From positions 1 through 29,576 of the forward strand of contig CAYQTA010000043.1 of NCBI GenBank assembly GCA_964420365.1: a DNA stretch of 29,576 nucleotides, read 5' to 3'. The notes below the pieces were generated by a model. It saw only the letters and a list, made by a program, of their open reading frames with translations, was not told the DNA's origin and did not search any database. Below, one piece after another: positions 23,057-29,576 of the stretch. The number at the start of each line of letters is the position of its first letter. Positions within the stretch are counted from its first letter, which is position 1. Both the position numbers and the translations under genes were made by a program. Source of the stretch: JAMOQA01 sp964420365. Lineage in GTDB: Bacteria > Acidobacteriota > Polarisedimenticolia > J045.

Positions 23057-24811
23057 CCCGTTCATCAGCGGGATACACAGGTGGGTCTCCTGGTCCTCCC
23101 GCAACAGGACCCCCGTCACGGTGGCGTAGAACGTCTCGTTCGGCGTCCACCAGAGCGACGCGCCCACCTCGGCGACGTCGTGGTTCCAGTCGGAGACGCG
23201 GGTCTGGTCGTTCTGCTCCGAGAGCCACTTCCCGTGCAGGGTCAGGGTGGTCTCGTCGGACGGCACGAGCGTCAGCCGGGTCCGCAGGGCGATCCGGTCG
23301 GTCGGCCGGTTCGAGAGGTTGGCGAACCGCATCCGGTGCAGCTCGAAGTACTGGAGCGACGACCAGGGGAAGGCCGCCGGATCTGCCACCAGGGACGGGT
23401 CCTCACCGACCGCCAGGCACCCGCCCTTCAGGTTCCGGAACGGGTCGCTCGCCTGGTACCACTCCGCCTCGACCCGGTAGCGGGCGCCGTTCTCGAAGCG
23501 GCCGAGCACCTGGGTCTTCAGGGTGTACTCGCGGGTATTCGTCCCGCCGCCGGTGTCGACCCGGAAGTTGTCCCGGTCGACGTCCCGGTAGCGCAGGGAG
23601 GTCTTGAGCCGGTGGCGCCGCTTCTCCCCGAACCGCCAGACGTACTCCCCGGTGGCGGAGAGAACGGTCCGGTCGGCGGCGGACTTCCGGGTCCAGTCGA
23701 TCTCGACGTCCCGGTCGGCGTAGATGTCCCGGTAGTAGAGCCCGGCCTGCGGGCCGGCGGAGCCCGGGTACTCGACGACGTCCACGTAGACGTCGTCGGT
23801 GTCGACGTTCTCGAGTCGACCGCGAATCGAGAAGGAGTGGGCCTCGTCGACCAGGTGCAGCCAGCGGGCCCGGAACGAGTAGTACTTCGCCTGGAGCCCG
23901 GTGTGGTCGCTCTCGGTCTTCTGGTAGGCGGCGGCCGCGTCGAGGTGATCCCTGTCGCCGGTCCAGAAGAAATGCAGCACGTGGGCGTCCCGCTCGTGGC
24001 CGGGCACGAACCCGACCGGCAGGGTCTCGTCGGCCCCGACAGCGAAGCTGGCCCGGTTGTCGAAGACCGGGACCTTCCTCGTCGGGTGCAGGACCTGCTC
24101 GAAGAGGCGCCGCGCCGGGTCCGCGTCGGAGTCGAAGTCGCTCGACGTGTACTCGTACCGGACGCCCCAGTTGGACTTGAGGTAGGCCACCCGCAGGGTG
24201 ACGTCGTCCATCGCCTGGTCGACGGAAGCGGACTGGCCGACCACGTGGCACGTGCGGCAGTGCCCGGCGGAGAGCTGCTGGTGGCTGCCGGAGCGACGCA
24301 TGTGCCGCGCCAGCAGCGCGAACTCCCAGGCCCGGTTGCTCACCGGCCGCCAGGCGAGCTTCGCGTGGTCGTCCTCGAACCGGTAGCGGTACTTCGCTCC
24401 CGGGTCCATGTCGGTGTGCTGGACGACCTTTCCGTGGTGGTCGGTCGCCGCGAGGTTCTCCATCGGGTCGTGGGGCAACTGGTGGACGAAGCGGTTCATG
24501 TCCGCCTCGAACGTGAAGGCGTGGGCGGCGACCAGCTCCAGGTGGTGGCGCTGGTCGTCCGGGTCGAGCAGCTCCATGTCCACGGAGAGGTCCGTGTCGG
24601 AGCCGAGCCCGGCGTCGAACCACATGGAGAACGCCGCGCTCGAGGAGTCGACCTGGTACTCCGCCGCCTTGTTCAGGCTGTTGCGCGCCCGCACGACGTG
24701 GGCTCCCACGGCCAGCTCACCCGAACCCCCACCGTCGTCGGCCGGCACGGCCGGCACGGCGAGCGCCAGGGCGAGGACCGCGAGAAGACCGATCAGCAGC
24801 TTGCGCTTCAT
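23054..24811 (-). CDS. mtrB: MtrB/PioB-family outer-membrane beta-barrel of the porin-cytochrome conduit (ends at in-frame TGA)
   Basis: 585 codons to the TGA. It has a Sec signal peptide (1 to about 24), then many amphipathic beta-strands rich in Tyr/Trp/Arg (KAAEYQVDSSSAAFSMWFD, HRLKTSLRYRDVDRDNFR, TRLTLVPSDETTLTLHGKW), the texture of MtrB/PioB barrels. These form a pore that sheaths a decaheme MtrA, carrying electrons across the outer membrane. Identification rests on this texture plus the decaheme gene 13 bp upstream. Unlike Shewanella MtrB there is no N-terminal CXXC; instead a heme-type C185-x2-C188-H189 (HCRTCH) sits in a loop at about residue 185. ATG 24811 has GGAGG 8-9 nt upstream. 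The reading frame continues after the TGA to 22637, and a barrel lacking those last strands would probably not fold. Confidence 0.85.
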   Translation of the reverse strand: MKRKLLIGLLAVLALALAVPAVPADDGGGSGELAVGAHVVRARNSLNKAAEYQVDSSSAAFSMWFDAGLGSDTDLSVDMELLDPDDQRHHLELVAAHAFTFEADMNRFVHQLPHDPMENLAATDHHGKVVQHTDMDPGAKYRYRFEDDHAKLAWRPVSNRAWEFALLARHMRRSGSHQQLSAGHCRTCHVVGQSASVDQAMDDVTLRVAYLKSNWGVRYEYTSSDFDSDADPARRLFEQVLHPTRKVPVFDNRASFAVGADETLPVGFVPGHERDAHVLHFFWTGDRDHLDAAAAYQKTESDHTGLQAKYYSFRARWLHLVDEAHSFSIRGRLENVDTDDVYVDVVEYPGSAGPQAGLYYRDIYADRDVEIDWTRKSAADRTVLSATGEYVWRFGEKRRHRLKTSLRYRDVDRDNFRVDTGGGTNTREYTLKTQVLGRFENGARYRVEAEWYQASDPFRNLKGGCLAVGEDPSLVADPAAFPWSSLQYFELHRMRFANLSNRPTDRIALRTRLTLVPSDETTLTLHGKWLSEQNDQTRVSDWNHDVAEVGASLWWTPNETFYATVTGVLLREDQETHLCIPLMNG

Positions 24812-24824
24812 GGCGTGGTCCTCC

Positions 24825-25787
24825 TCAACGGGTGAGCGCCCGCCCCTGGCCCACGGTCGACTGGCTCGGGAGATCCGAACCGTGGACGGAGGGGTGGCAC
24901 TGGGTGCACTTGGTCAGGAAGGCGTGCTTCATGCCCGACCGGCCGAAGCGGTTCTCGAAGGTGTCGCCCCCGAAGACGACCTCTTCTTCCTCGGGGCTCA
25001 GCAGGCCGGCATGGAAGTGCGCCTCGTGGCAGGTCAGGCAGACGTACGGCTCGGTCTGGGCGAGGAGCCGCGGTGCCACCGACCCGTGGGGCTTGTGGCA
25101 GATCGTGCAGTCCTCTTCCACCGGCTCGTGCTGGAAGACGAACGGCCCCCGGTACTGCGGGTGGCAGGAGAGGCACAGGTCGTTCTTCCGGAACTCGGTC
25201 TTCAGCAGGCCGGGGGTGACTCCGTGGGGATCGTGGCACGACGCACACGTCATCTTCCCCTCGAGCACCGGGTGGTGCGAGGGCATCCGGGTCTCCGCCC
25301 GGACCTCCGGGTGGCAGGAGAAGCACTTCTCCTCCGGGACCGCCATCGGGCGATGCCCGAGGCGGGCGGCCGCCTTCAGCTCCGCCGGGTCCGGGTGGAT
25401 CTCGTGGCAGTCGATGCAGGACAACCCCGCCCGGGCGTGCTCTCCGGCCGGCCACGCACCCATGTGGCTGACCGAGGCGTGACAGCCGAGGCACGTCGCG
25501 GAGTCCTTCGCCGGGTCGTCGCCGGGGAAATGACGAATCAGTTCCGGGTCCGCCTCCTCGACGTGCTTGTCGGTCGGCCCGTGGCAGGAGGCGCAGGCCT
25601 GGGAGAGACCGAACCAGTCCCCCTGCACGAGTTTCCCGTGGGCCGTGCCCGCGAACGACGCCACGAGGTCCTCGTGGCAGTCGGCGCAGACCTGGCCCGG
25701 TGGATCGGCCGCCCGGGTGGGCGGCCCGAGCGCCCACAGCCCGACGAGGGCCAGGGCCACCGCCAGTCCGATCGTGATCCGCTTCAT
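24825..25787 (-). CDS. mtrA: Periplasmic decaheme cytochrome c, DmsE/MtrA family
   Basis: A 320-aa protein with a Sec signal peptide (1 to about 27) and exactly ten CxxCH motifs: CADCH, CASCH, CLGCH, CIDCH, CFSCH, CASCH, CLSCH, CTICH, CLTCH and CTQCH, from residue 34 to 298. Length and heme number match MtrA/DmsE/PioA (about 330 aa, ten hemes), whose heme wire inserts in the MtrB barrel. Extra His residues between motifs (for example ARLGHRP, PSHHPVLEG) can serve as distal ligands. ATG 25787 has GGGAGGGAG upstream, and a GC hairpin abuts that site. mtrB follows after 13 bp. No extracellular MtrC-type cytochrome is in the window, so this is an MtrAB/PioAB-like pair. Confidence 0.94.
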   Translation of the reverse strand: MKRITIGLAVALALVGLWALGPPTRAADPPGQVCADCHEDLVASFAGTAHGKLVQGDWFGLSQACASCHGPTDKHVEEADPELIRHFPGDDPAKDSATCLGCHASVSHMGAWPAGEHARAGLSCIDCHEIHPDPAELKAAARLGHRPMAVPEEKCFSCHPEVRAETRMPSHHPVLEGKMTCASCHDPHGVTPGLLKTEFRKNDLCLSCHPQYRGPFVFQHEPVEEDCTICHKPHGSVAPRLLAQTEPYVCLTCHEAHFHAGLLSPEEEEVVFGGDTFENRFGRSGMKHAFLTKCTQCHPSVHGSDLPSQSTVGQGRALTR

Positions 25788-25802
25788 GCGATCTCCCTCC
25801 CT

Positions 25803-25823
25803 GCGCTCCCCGCGGGGGAGCGC
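25803..25823 (-). promoter_or_regulatory. Hairpin abutting the mtrA ribosome binding site
   Basis: A perfect 9-bp stem (GCGCTCCCC/GGGGAGCGC) with a 3-nt loop ends 1-2 nt before the GGGAGGGAG site of mtrA. It could stabilise the 5' end of the mRNA or tune ribosome access. No riboswitch-like structure was recognised. Confidence 0.45.
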
Positions 25824-26036
25824 GGTGCCCCGGGGTTCACCGCCCCCGGGAAGATGCGGGTGCGCCTGGTGGCTGGAGCCGGAGAAAACCACGCACCACC
25901 CCCGCCGCTTCGCCGACCCCGGCGAGCTCCAGGGGAGCAGCCCTCGCGTCGCGGCGGACCGCACGGGCCCGCCCGGCGACGAAGCGTCACGTACGCCTGT
26001 GGATCAATACGGTCATGGCTCCTCCGGCCGGGGGAA

Positions 26037-26066
26037 AACATACCGAAAAGTCAGCCGGCGAGTCAA
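26037..26066 (-). promoter_or_regulatory. Candidate promoter of the mtrA-mtrB operon
   Basis: Minus strand: -35 TTGACT (26061-26066), 18-nt spacer, -10 TATGTT (26037-26042), the best sigma70-like match in the window and set in its most AT-rich patch. It predicts a leader of about 240 nt to mtrA. Confidence 0.5.
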
Positions 26067-26080
26067 GCTCGCTAACTAAC

Positions 26081-26110
26081 TTGCAAGTGGGGCCCCTTTC
26101 CGGCTAGCCT
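26081..26110 (+). promoter_or_regulatory. Candidate promoter of the CbcL-like operon
   Basis: Plus strand: -35 TTGCAA (26081-26086), 18-nt spacer, weak -10 TAGCCT (26105-26110). The -35 lies inside the ACTTGCAAGT palindrome, so a protein bound there would block it. Weak match. Confidence 0.3.
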
Positions 26111-26131
26111 TGGCCGATCTCGCACCCCCCG

Positions 26132-26161
26132 GCGGGGGCCTTCGAGGGAGCCGGCCCCCGC
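26132..26161 (+). promoter_or_regulatory. Leader hairpin of the CbcL-like operon
   Basis: A perfect 9-bp stem GCGGGGGCC/GGCCCCCGC (26132-26140, 26153-26161) with a 12-nt loop, downstream of the candidate plus promoter and about 105 nt before the GTG start. It has no T run, so it is more likely mRNA structure than a terminator. Confidence 0.35.
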
Positions 26162-26266
26162 CTCCGGTCGCTTCGTGCGGCCGTGCATCCGGCCCGGAAG
26201 ACCCGGGGAGGCGCCGATGCCGGGCGCGACCCGACACCGGCTCGTCCGGGCCAGGGAGGAGCCGTC

Positions 26267-28321
26267 GTGAACCGGAAGACCCGCCCGGGCGGGCAGGGGA
26301 TCCTCGTGGCGATGGCCGCGCTCGCGCTGCTGGTCGCCCTCCCGGGAATCCCCGCGCTCGCCATCGATGACGACACCTGCCTCGCCTGCCACTCCGACCC
26401 CGACGCCCTCGCCGAGGCCGGCGACCGGGCGAAGGACCTGGTGGTCACGGCCGAGTCCCTCGCGGGATCGATCCACGAGGGGTTCTCGTGCACGGACTGC
26501 CACCAGGACCTGGCCGGGGACGACGCGGAGATCCCGCATCCCCCGGAGCTGCAACCCGTGGACTGCGCCCAGTGCCACGGGGACGTGGCCGAGGGTTTCC
26601 ACGAGCACTCGATCCACGCCGACGCGATCGAGACCGGCCCCGGCGCCCGCAGCGCCTGCAGCGCCTGCCATGGCAGCCATCACATCCTCCCGGTGGCCGA
26701 CCCGGAGTCCCCCGTGTCGCGGCAACACGTGGCGGATCTCTGCGCCCGGTGCCACGAGCAGTCGGAAGACCGGCACGACCCGGTCAGCCAGTGGAAGGAC
26801 TCGATCCACGGCCGCGCCGTCCTCCTGTGGGAAGTCGAGGAAGCCCCAACCTGCGTCGCCTGCCACCCGGCCCACGAGATCCGGAAGGCCGAGGACCCCG
26901 CCGCGGTCATCAATCGGCGCCGGATCATGGATACCTGCGGCAACTGTCATCCGAGCGAGCGCAAGGCCGTCCTGCGGGGGGTCCACGGAAAGGCATGGAA
27001 GGAAGGGAACCTGGCCGCCGCCACCTGCATCGACTGCCACGGATCGCACGAGGTCGACCGGCCCGGCGAACGGAAGTCGACGGTCTACGCCGCCCGGATC
27101 AGCGAGACGTGCGGCAAGTGTCACGATGATCCCGACCTGGCCGTCCGGTTCCACCTCCGCCCCGACCGGGTGGCCACCTACAAGGAATCGTTCCATGGCA
27201 AGGGAACGGCCTGGGGATCCCCGGTCGTCGCCAACTGTTCATCCTGCCACGCCTACCACGACATCCGGGGAATGAACGACCCGGCCTCGACGATCTACCC
27301 CGCCAACCTGAAGGACACGTGCGGCAAGGCCGCCTGCCACCCGGGAGCCACCGAGGAGTTTGCCCGGATGCCGGTGCATGCCGACCGGTTCTTCATCCCA
27401 CCGACGGCCCGGCTCGTTCTCCGGTACCTGCGGATGGGTTACATCCTGATCATCTCGTTCACGATCGCCTTCATGGTGGTCCACCAGGTCCTCGAGATCC
27501 GGGCCATCCTCCGCCTCCGCAGGGAAATCCGGGAAGCCGAGCGACGGGGTCACCGTCACCTGGCCACCTTGCCCGAGGTGGAACGACCTGCAGAGGAACC
27601 GCTCTCCCGGTTCGTCACGCGCGAGGGACGGCACTACGTCATCCGCTGGGACGGGAACCAGGTCATCCAGCACATACTGCTGGTCGCCTCCTTCACCACC
27701 CTCGTGATCACCGGTTTCCCGCTGGAGTTCCCCGCCTCGTGGGCGAGCCACCTCGGAGCCCTCGGCCCCGTGCTCTTCGACCTCCGCGGCATCCTGCACC
27801 GCGGCGCCGCGATCATCCTGATCCTGGTCTCCATCTACCACGTGTGGTGGCTGCTCTTTACCCGCCGCGGCCGCCGCGAGCTCTGGGAACTGATCCCGCA
27901 ACCCCAGCGGTTCCGGCGCAAGCTGGTCGGGAACCTCCGCTGGTTCCTCGGCCTCGAAAAGGAGCCGCCACCCGGCGTCCGGTACACGTACCGCGAGAAA
28001 CTCGAGTACTGGGCGCTCGTCTGGGGCAACTTCGTCATGATCACGACCGGGATCATCCTCTGGACGGCCCCCCACTGGCACTACATGGTCGTGGCGATTG
28101 CCCGGCTGGTGCACAGTTACGAGGCGCTCCTCGCCCTCCTGGCCATCCTCGTGTGGCACATGATCGGCGCCCATCTCAAGCCCGGCATCTTCCCGATGAA
28201 TCCCACGTGGCTGACCGGCGGCCTCGACATCGAGGCCTTCCGCGAGGAACACGCGGAGGAGTACGCGAAGATGGTCGCCTGGTACGGCTTCGACCCGATG
28301 ACGGAGGAGGTGGGCCGATGA
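26267..28321 (+). CDS. CbcL-like fusion: undecaheme cytochrome c domain plus b-type cytochrome membrane domain
   Basis: A 684-aa protein. It has a signal/anchor segment (about 10-32) and a periplasmic domain to about residue 370 with ten CxxCH motifs (the first at C38: CLACH, CTDCH, CAQCH, CSACH, CARCH, CVACH, CGNCH, CIDCH, CGKCH, CSSCH), plus one CX4CH (CGKAACH, 352-358). From about 385 there are five membrane helices (near 388-410, 465-487, 508-532, 583-605, 608-640) with candidate b-heme His in NQVIQHILL, GILHRGA, SIYHVWW, LVHSYE and LVWHMIGAHL. This is the layout of Geobacter CbcL, a multiheme c domain joined to a HydC/FdnI-like diheme b domain that oxidises menaquinol for metal reduction. 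The GTG at 26267 has GGAGGAGCCGTC upstream. The next gene overlaps by ATGA. Confidence 0.9.
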   Translation: MNRKTRPGGQGILVAMAALALLVALPGIPALAIDDDTCLACHSDPDALAEAGDRAKDLVVTAESLAGSIHEGFSCTDCHQDLAGDDAEIPHPPELQPVDCAQCHGDVAEGFHEHSIHADAIETGPGARSACSACHGSHHILPVADPESPVSRQHVADLCARCHEQSEDRHDPVSQWKDSIHGRAVLLWEVEEAPTCVACHPAHEIRKAEDPAAVINRRRIMDTCGNCHPSERKAVLRGVHGKAWKEGNLAAATCIDCHGSHEVDRPGERKSTVYAARISETCGKCHDDPDLAVRFHLRPDRVATYKESFHGKGTAWGSPVVANCSSCHAYHDIRGMNDPASTIYPANLKDTCGKAACHPGATEEFARMPVHADRFFIPPTARLVLRYLRMGYILIISFTIAFMVVHQVLEIRAILRLRREIREAERRGHRHLATLPEVERPAEEPLSRFVTREGRHYVIRWDGNQVIQHILLVASFTTLVITGFPLEFPASWASHLGALGPVLFDLRGILHRGAAIILILVSIYHVWWLLFTRRGRRELWELIPQPQRFRRKLVGNLRWFLGLEKEPPPGVRYTYREKLEYWALVWGNFVMITTGIILWTAPHWHYMVVAIARLVHSYEALLALLAILVWHMIGAHLKPGIFPMNPTWLTGGLDIEAFREEHAEEYAKMVAWYGFDPMTEEVGR

Positions 28322-29160
28322 AGACCGCGAGGAAGACGCTCCTGCTCTTCGCCCTCGCGTGCCTCTCCGCCCCGGCCCTGGCGGCGGACACGCCGGGCTG
28401 CACCTGTCACGATGCGATCTCGCCGGGGAAGGACGCGCCCGTTATCGACCTGCGTGGCTGGAACACCGATGGAGTTCACCGGCAACAGGGTTGCCTCGCG
28501 TGCCATCCGGGGGCGGACCAGGTTCCCCACCACGGAAAGGTCCTGACCGTCTCCTGCGCATCCTGCCACGAGGCCGAGGCGAAGGACTGGGACCAGACGG
28601 TTCACGGCCGGGCCGAGGGGAAGAACCCGGAGATCCACGGGTGCATGACCTGCCACGTGGAGCACACGTACTTTCCGGCGAATGATCCACGGTACCGCTA
28701 CACGAACAGCGGGCTTCTCCGCACGTGCGTCTCCTGCCACCAGCCGACCCAGATGGAATGGTCCTTCTCGATGCCGGTCAAGGACCCGCCCGCGGGAGAA
28801 CATTGGCCGTCGTGCATCCACGGGCACATCGTGCGGGGCGGCCAGCTCTTCATCGCGGCATGTTCCTCCTGCCACGGTGCCCACCAGGTGTTCCCTGCCG
28901 ACGACCCGCGGTCGGCGGTCAACGTGGCGAACATCGAGCAGAACTGCGGCCGCTGCCACGAGAACGTGGACCCGCAGCGGGTGGTGACCAGCCTCTGCGT
29001 CCGGAGGGACACGCCTCGCTGGTACGTTTCGAACTACTTCGACGTCTGGTATCTTTGGACCGGGGGCATCGCGTTCCTCTCGGTGGTCGGCCTCCTGGTG
29101 ATGGGGATGGTCGGCACGGCGCTTCGGCGCAGGAAGGAGAACGCCCCCGGGGTAAGATAG
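28318..29160 (+). CDS. Membrane-anchored periplasmic multiheme cytochrome c
   Basis: A 280-aa protein with a signal peptide (1 to about 23), six CxxCH motifs (CLACH at 59, then CASCH, CMTCH, CVSCH, CSSCH, CGRCH), an odd CTCH (C28-T-C30-H31), and a C-terminal membrane helix at about 243-266 followed by RRRKEN. SCIHGH in the middle looks like a site that lacks its second Cys. Two of its heme pairs repeat the di-heme module of the upstream CbcL-like protein (HG...CxxCHxxH...DP...CxxCH). ATG 28318 overlaps the upstream stop (ATGA) and has GGAGGAGG upstream, so the two are coupled. It probably passes electrons between the CbcL-like protein and soluble periplasmic cytochromes. No close named family is recognised. 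Confidence 0.87.
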   Translation: MKTARKTLLLFALACLSAPALAADTPGCTCHDAISPGKDAPVIDLRGWNTDGVHRQQGCLACHPGADQVPHHGKVLTVSCASCHEAEAKDWDQTVHGRAEGKNPEIHGCMTCHVEHTYFPANDPRYRYTNSGLLRTCVSCHQPTQMEWSFSMPVKDPPAGEHWPSCIHGHIVRGGQLFIAACSSCHGAHQVFPADDPRSAVNVANIEQNCGRCHENVDPQRVVTSLCVRRDTPRWYVSNYFDVWYLWTGGIAFLSVVGLLVMGMVGTALRRRKENAPGVR

Positions 29161-29176
29161 ACGACGACACGAAGGC

Positions 29177-29194
29177 CGGGCGCTGGCGCGCCCG
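29177..29194 (+). other. Intercistronic hairpin
   Basis: 7-bp stem CGGGCGC/GCGCCCG with tetraloop TGGC in the 55-bp gap between two cytochrome genes, followed by AAGGAGG. It may protect or separate the downstream message, which encodes an abundant-type small cytochrome. No T run. Confidence 0.35.
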
Positions 29195-29215
29195 CCGTCA
29201 GAAGGAGGAAGCACG

Positions 29216-29576
29216 GTGCGCAAGATCCTGTTCCTGCTGACCGTGGTGGCCGCGCTCGGGCTCGTCGCCTTCGCCGCGGAGATCCCGAAGGACAAGCAGG
29301 TCCTGCACTTCAAGACGATGATGGGCACGGTGACCTTCAGCCACCAGGCCCACGTCGACCGGGCCCCCAACGGCTGCGTCACCTGTCACCACAAGACCAA
29401 GGCCGGCGAAACCCCGAAGCCCTGCTCCGCGTGCCACGACAAGAAGAAGGCGGATGGCAAGAAGCTCAAGCTGAAGGACGCCGTCCACAAGAACTGCTGG
29501 GAGTGCCACAAGAAGAACCTGGACGCCGGCAAGAAGGGCGGCCCGGTCAAGAAGGACTGCAAGGTCTGCCACGTCA
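29216..29576 (+). CDS. Class III (c3-like) tetraheme cytochrome c, cut by the window end
   Basis: 120 codons are visible. GTG 29216 has GAAGGAGG upstream; the signal peptide (1 to about 21) ends AFAA. Four CxxCH motifs follow: CVTCHH at 54, CSACH at 70, CWECH at 94 and CKVCH at 115. The FSHQAHVD block before the first and CxxCHH at the first are marks of class III cytochromes c3/c7, where those His residues are distal heme ligands. The mature protein is very Lys-rich, as in periplasmic electron shuttles that dock by charge. With the fourth heme present, only a few residues should be missing. It is third in the plus-strand electron-transfer operon, which probably continues outside. Confidence 0.9.
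   Translation, partial: MRKILFLLTVVAALGLVAFAAEIPKDKQVLHFKTMMGTVTFSHQAHVDRAPNGCVTCHHKTKAGETPKPCSACHDKKKADGKKLKLKDAVHKNCWECHKKNLDAGKKGGPVKKDCKVCHV

Larger units (their letters stand above)
25788..26266. promoter_or_regulatory. Divergent intergenic region of the electron-transfer locus
   Basis: 479 bp without a supported gene, between the divergent mtrA and CbcL-like genes. It holds two leader hairpins (25803-25823 and 26132-26161) and an unusually AT-rich island at about 26035-26090 with candidate promoters for both directions. The island also has a perfect 10-bp palindrome ACTTGCAAGT (26079-26088) and a GCGAG/CTCGC inverted repeat near 26059-26073, which might bind a regulator. Short open frames across it look like chance. 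Confidence 0.6.

Noticed and set aside
22637..24811. A frameshift as the cause of the split barrel gene
   Set aside because: Both parts are in the same frame with exactly one TGA between them and 51 barrel-like codons between the TGA and the next ATG, so no indel is needed.
25788..25964. N-terminal extension of the decaheme cytochrome up to 25964
   Set aside because: The ATG at 25787 has a strong ribosome site and is followed at once by a signal peptide; the extension would bury that signal and has no family similarity.
22637..29576. An MtrC/OmcA-type extracellular decaheme lipoprotein
   Set aside because: Looked for among the cytochrome genes; none has a lipobox plus a large multiheme surface architecture, so it is not claimed, though it could lie beyond the right end.

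Overview
The window is about 29.6 kb of very GC-rich DNA with strong G/C third-position bias, GGAGG-type ribosome binding sites and frequent GTG/TTG starts. It comes from a Gram-negative (diderm) bacterium: it encodes an Mla-type lipid transport system, an outer-membrane beta-barrel, envelope polysaccharide genes and periplasmic multiheme cytochromes. The mix of a gingipain-like C25 peptidase, a GYF_2 protein and metal-respiration-type cytochromes suits an environmental lineage such as Acidobacteriota, an FCB-related candidate phylum or a deltaproteobacterial group. I cannot place it more precisely from sequence alone. No rRNA, tRNA, insertion sequence or CRISPR array was seen.

Layout. (A) 0.27-3.6 kb, minus strand: a tightly coupled three-gene operon (GT2 glycosyltransferase, MraY/WecA-type phosphoglycosyltransferase, PF14907-type nucleotidyltransferase) joined by 4-bp stop/start overlaps. 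(B) 3.7-10.0 kb, plus strand: a GYF_2 membrane protein, a Wzy/O-antigen-ligase-type protein fused to TPRs, and a secreted C25 cysteine peptidase. (C) 10.04-10.34 kb: a convergent intergenic region holding a 33-bp-arm inverted repeat and a second direct copy. (D) 10.3-18.4 kb, minus strand: a Wzc-type polysaccharide co-polymerase/tyrosine kinase, and a five-gene nucleotide-sugar operon (two UDP-sugar dehydrogenases, two SDR epimerases, a mannose-1-phosphate guanylyltransferase). A, B and D together look like an envelope or exopolysaccharide assembly locus. (E) 18.5-21.8 kb, minus strand: a small membrane protein and an MlaE-MlaF-MlaD-type lipid transport operon, divergent from a PlsC acyltransferase (21.8-22.6 kb) that may be leaderless.

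(F) 22.6-29.6 kb is the most striking part, a divergent extracellular-electron-transfer (EET) locus. On the minus strand, a DmsE/MtrA-type decaheme cytochrome precedes an MtrB/PioB-type outer-membrane barrel, with a rho-independent terminator after them. On the plus strand lie a CbcL-like fusion of an undecaheme domain with a b-type cytochrome membrane domain, a membrane-anchored multiheme cytochrome and a class III (c3-like) tetraheme cytochrome cut by the window end. A working route would be quinol -> CbcL-like protein -> periplasmic cytochromes -> MtrA/MtrB conduit -> outside, or the reverse. The barrel gene is interrupted by one in-frame TGA, with 138 in-frame coding codons and a proper barrel C-terminus after it. 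A hairpin 3' of the TGA fits the general geometry of a bacterial SECIS. That gene is either a selenoprotein of unexpected type, a fresh nonsense mutation, or a sequence error, and it is the main item to check.
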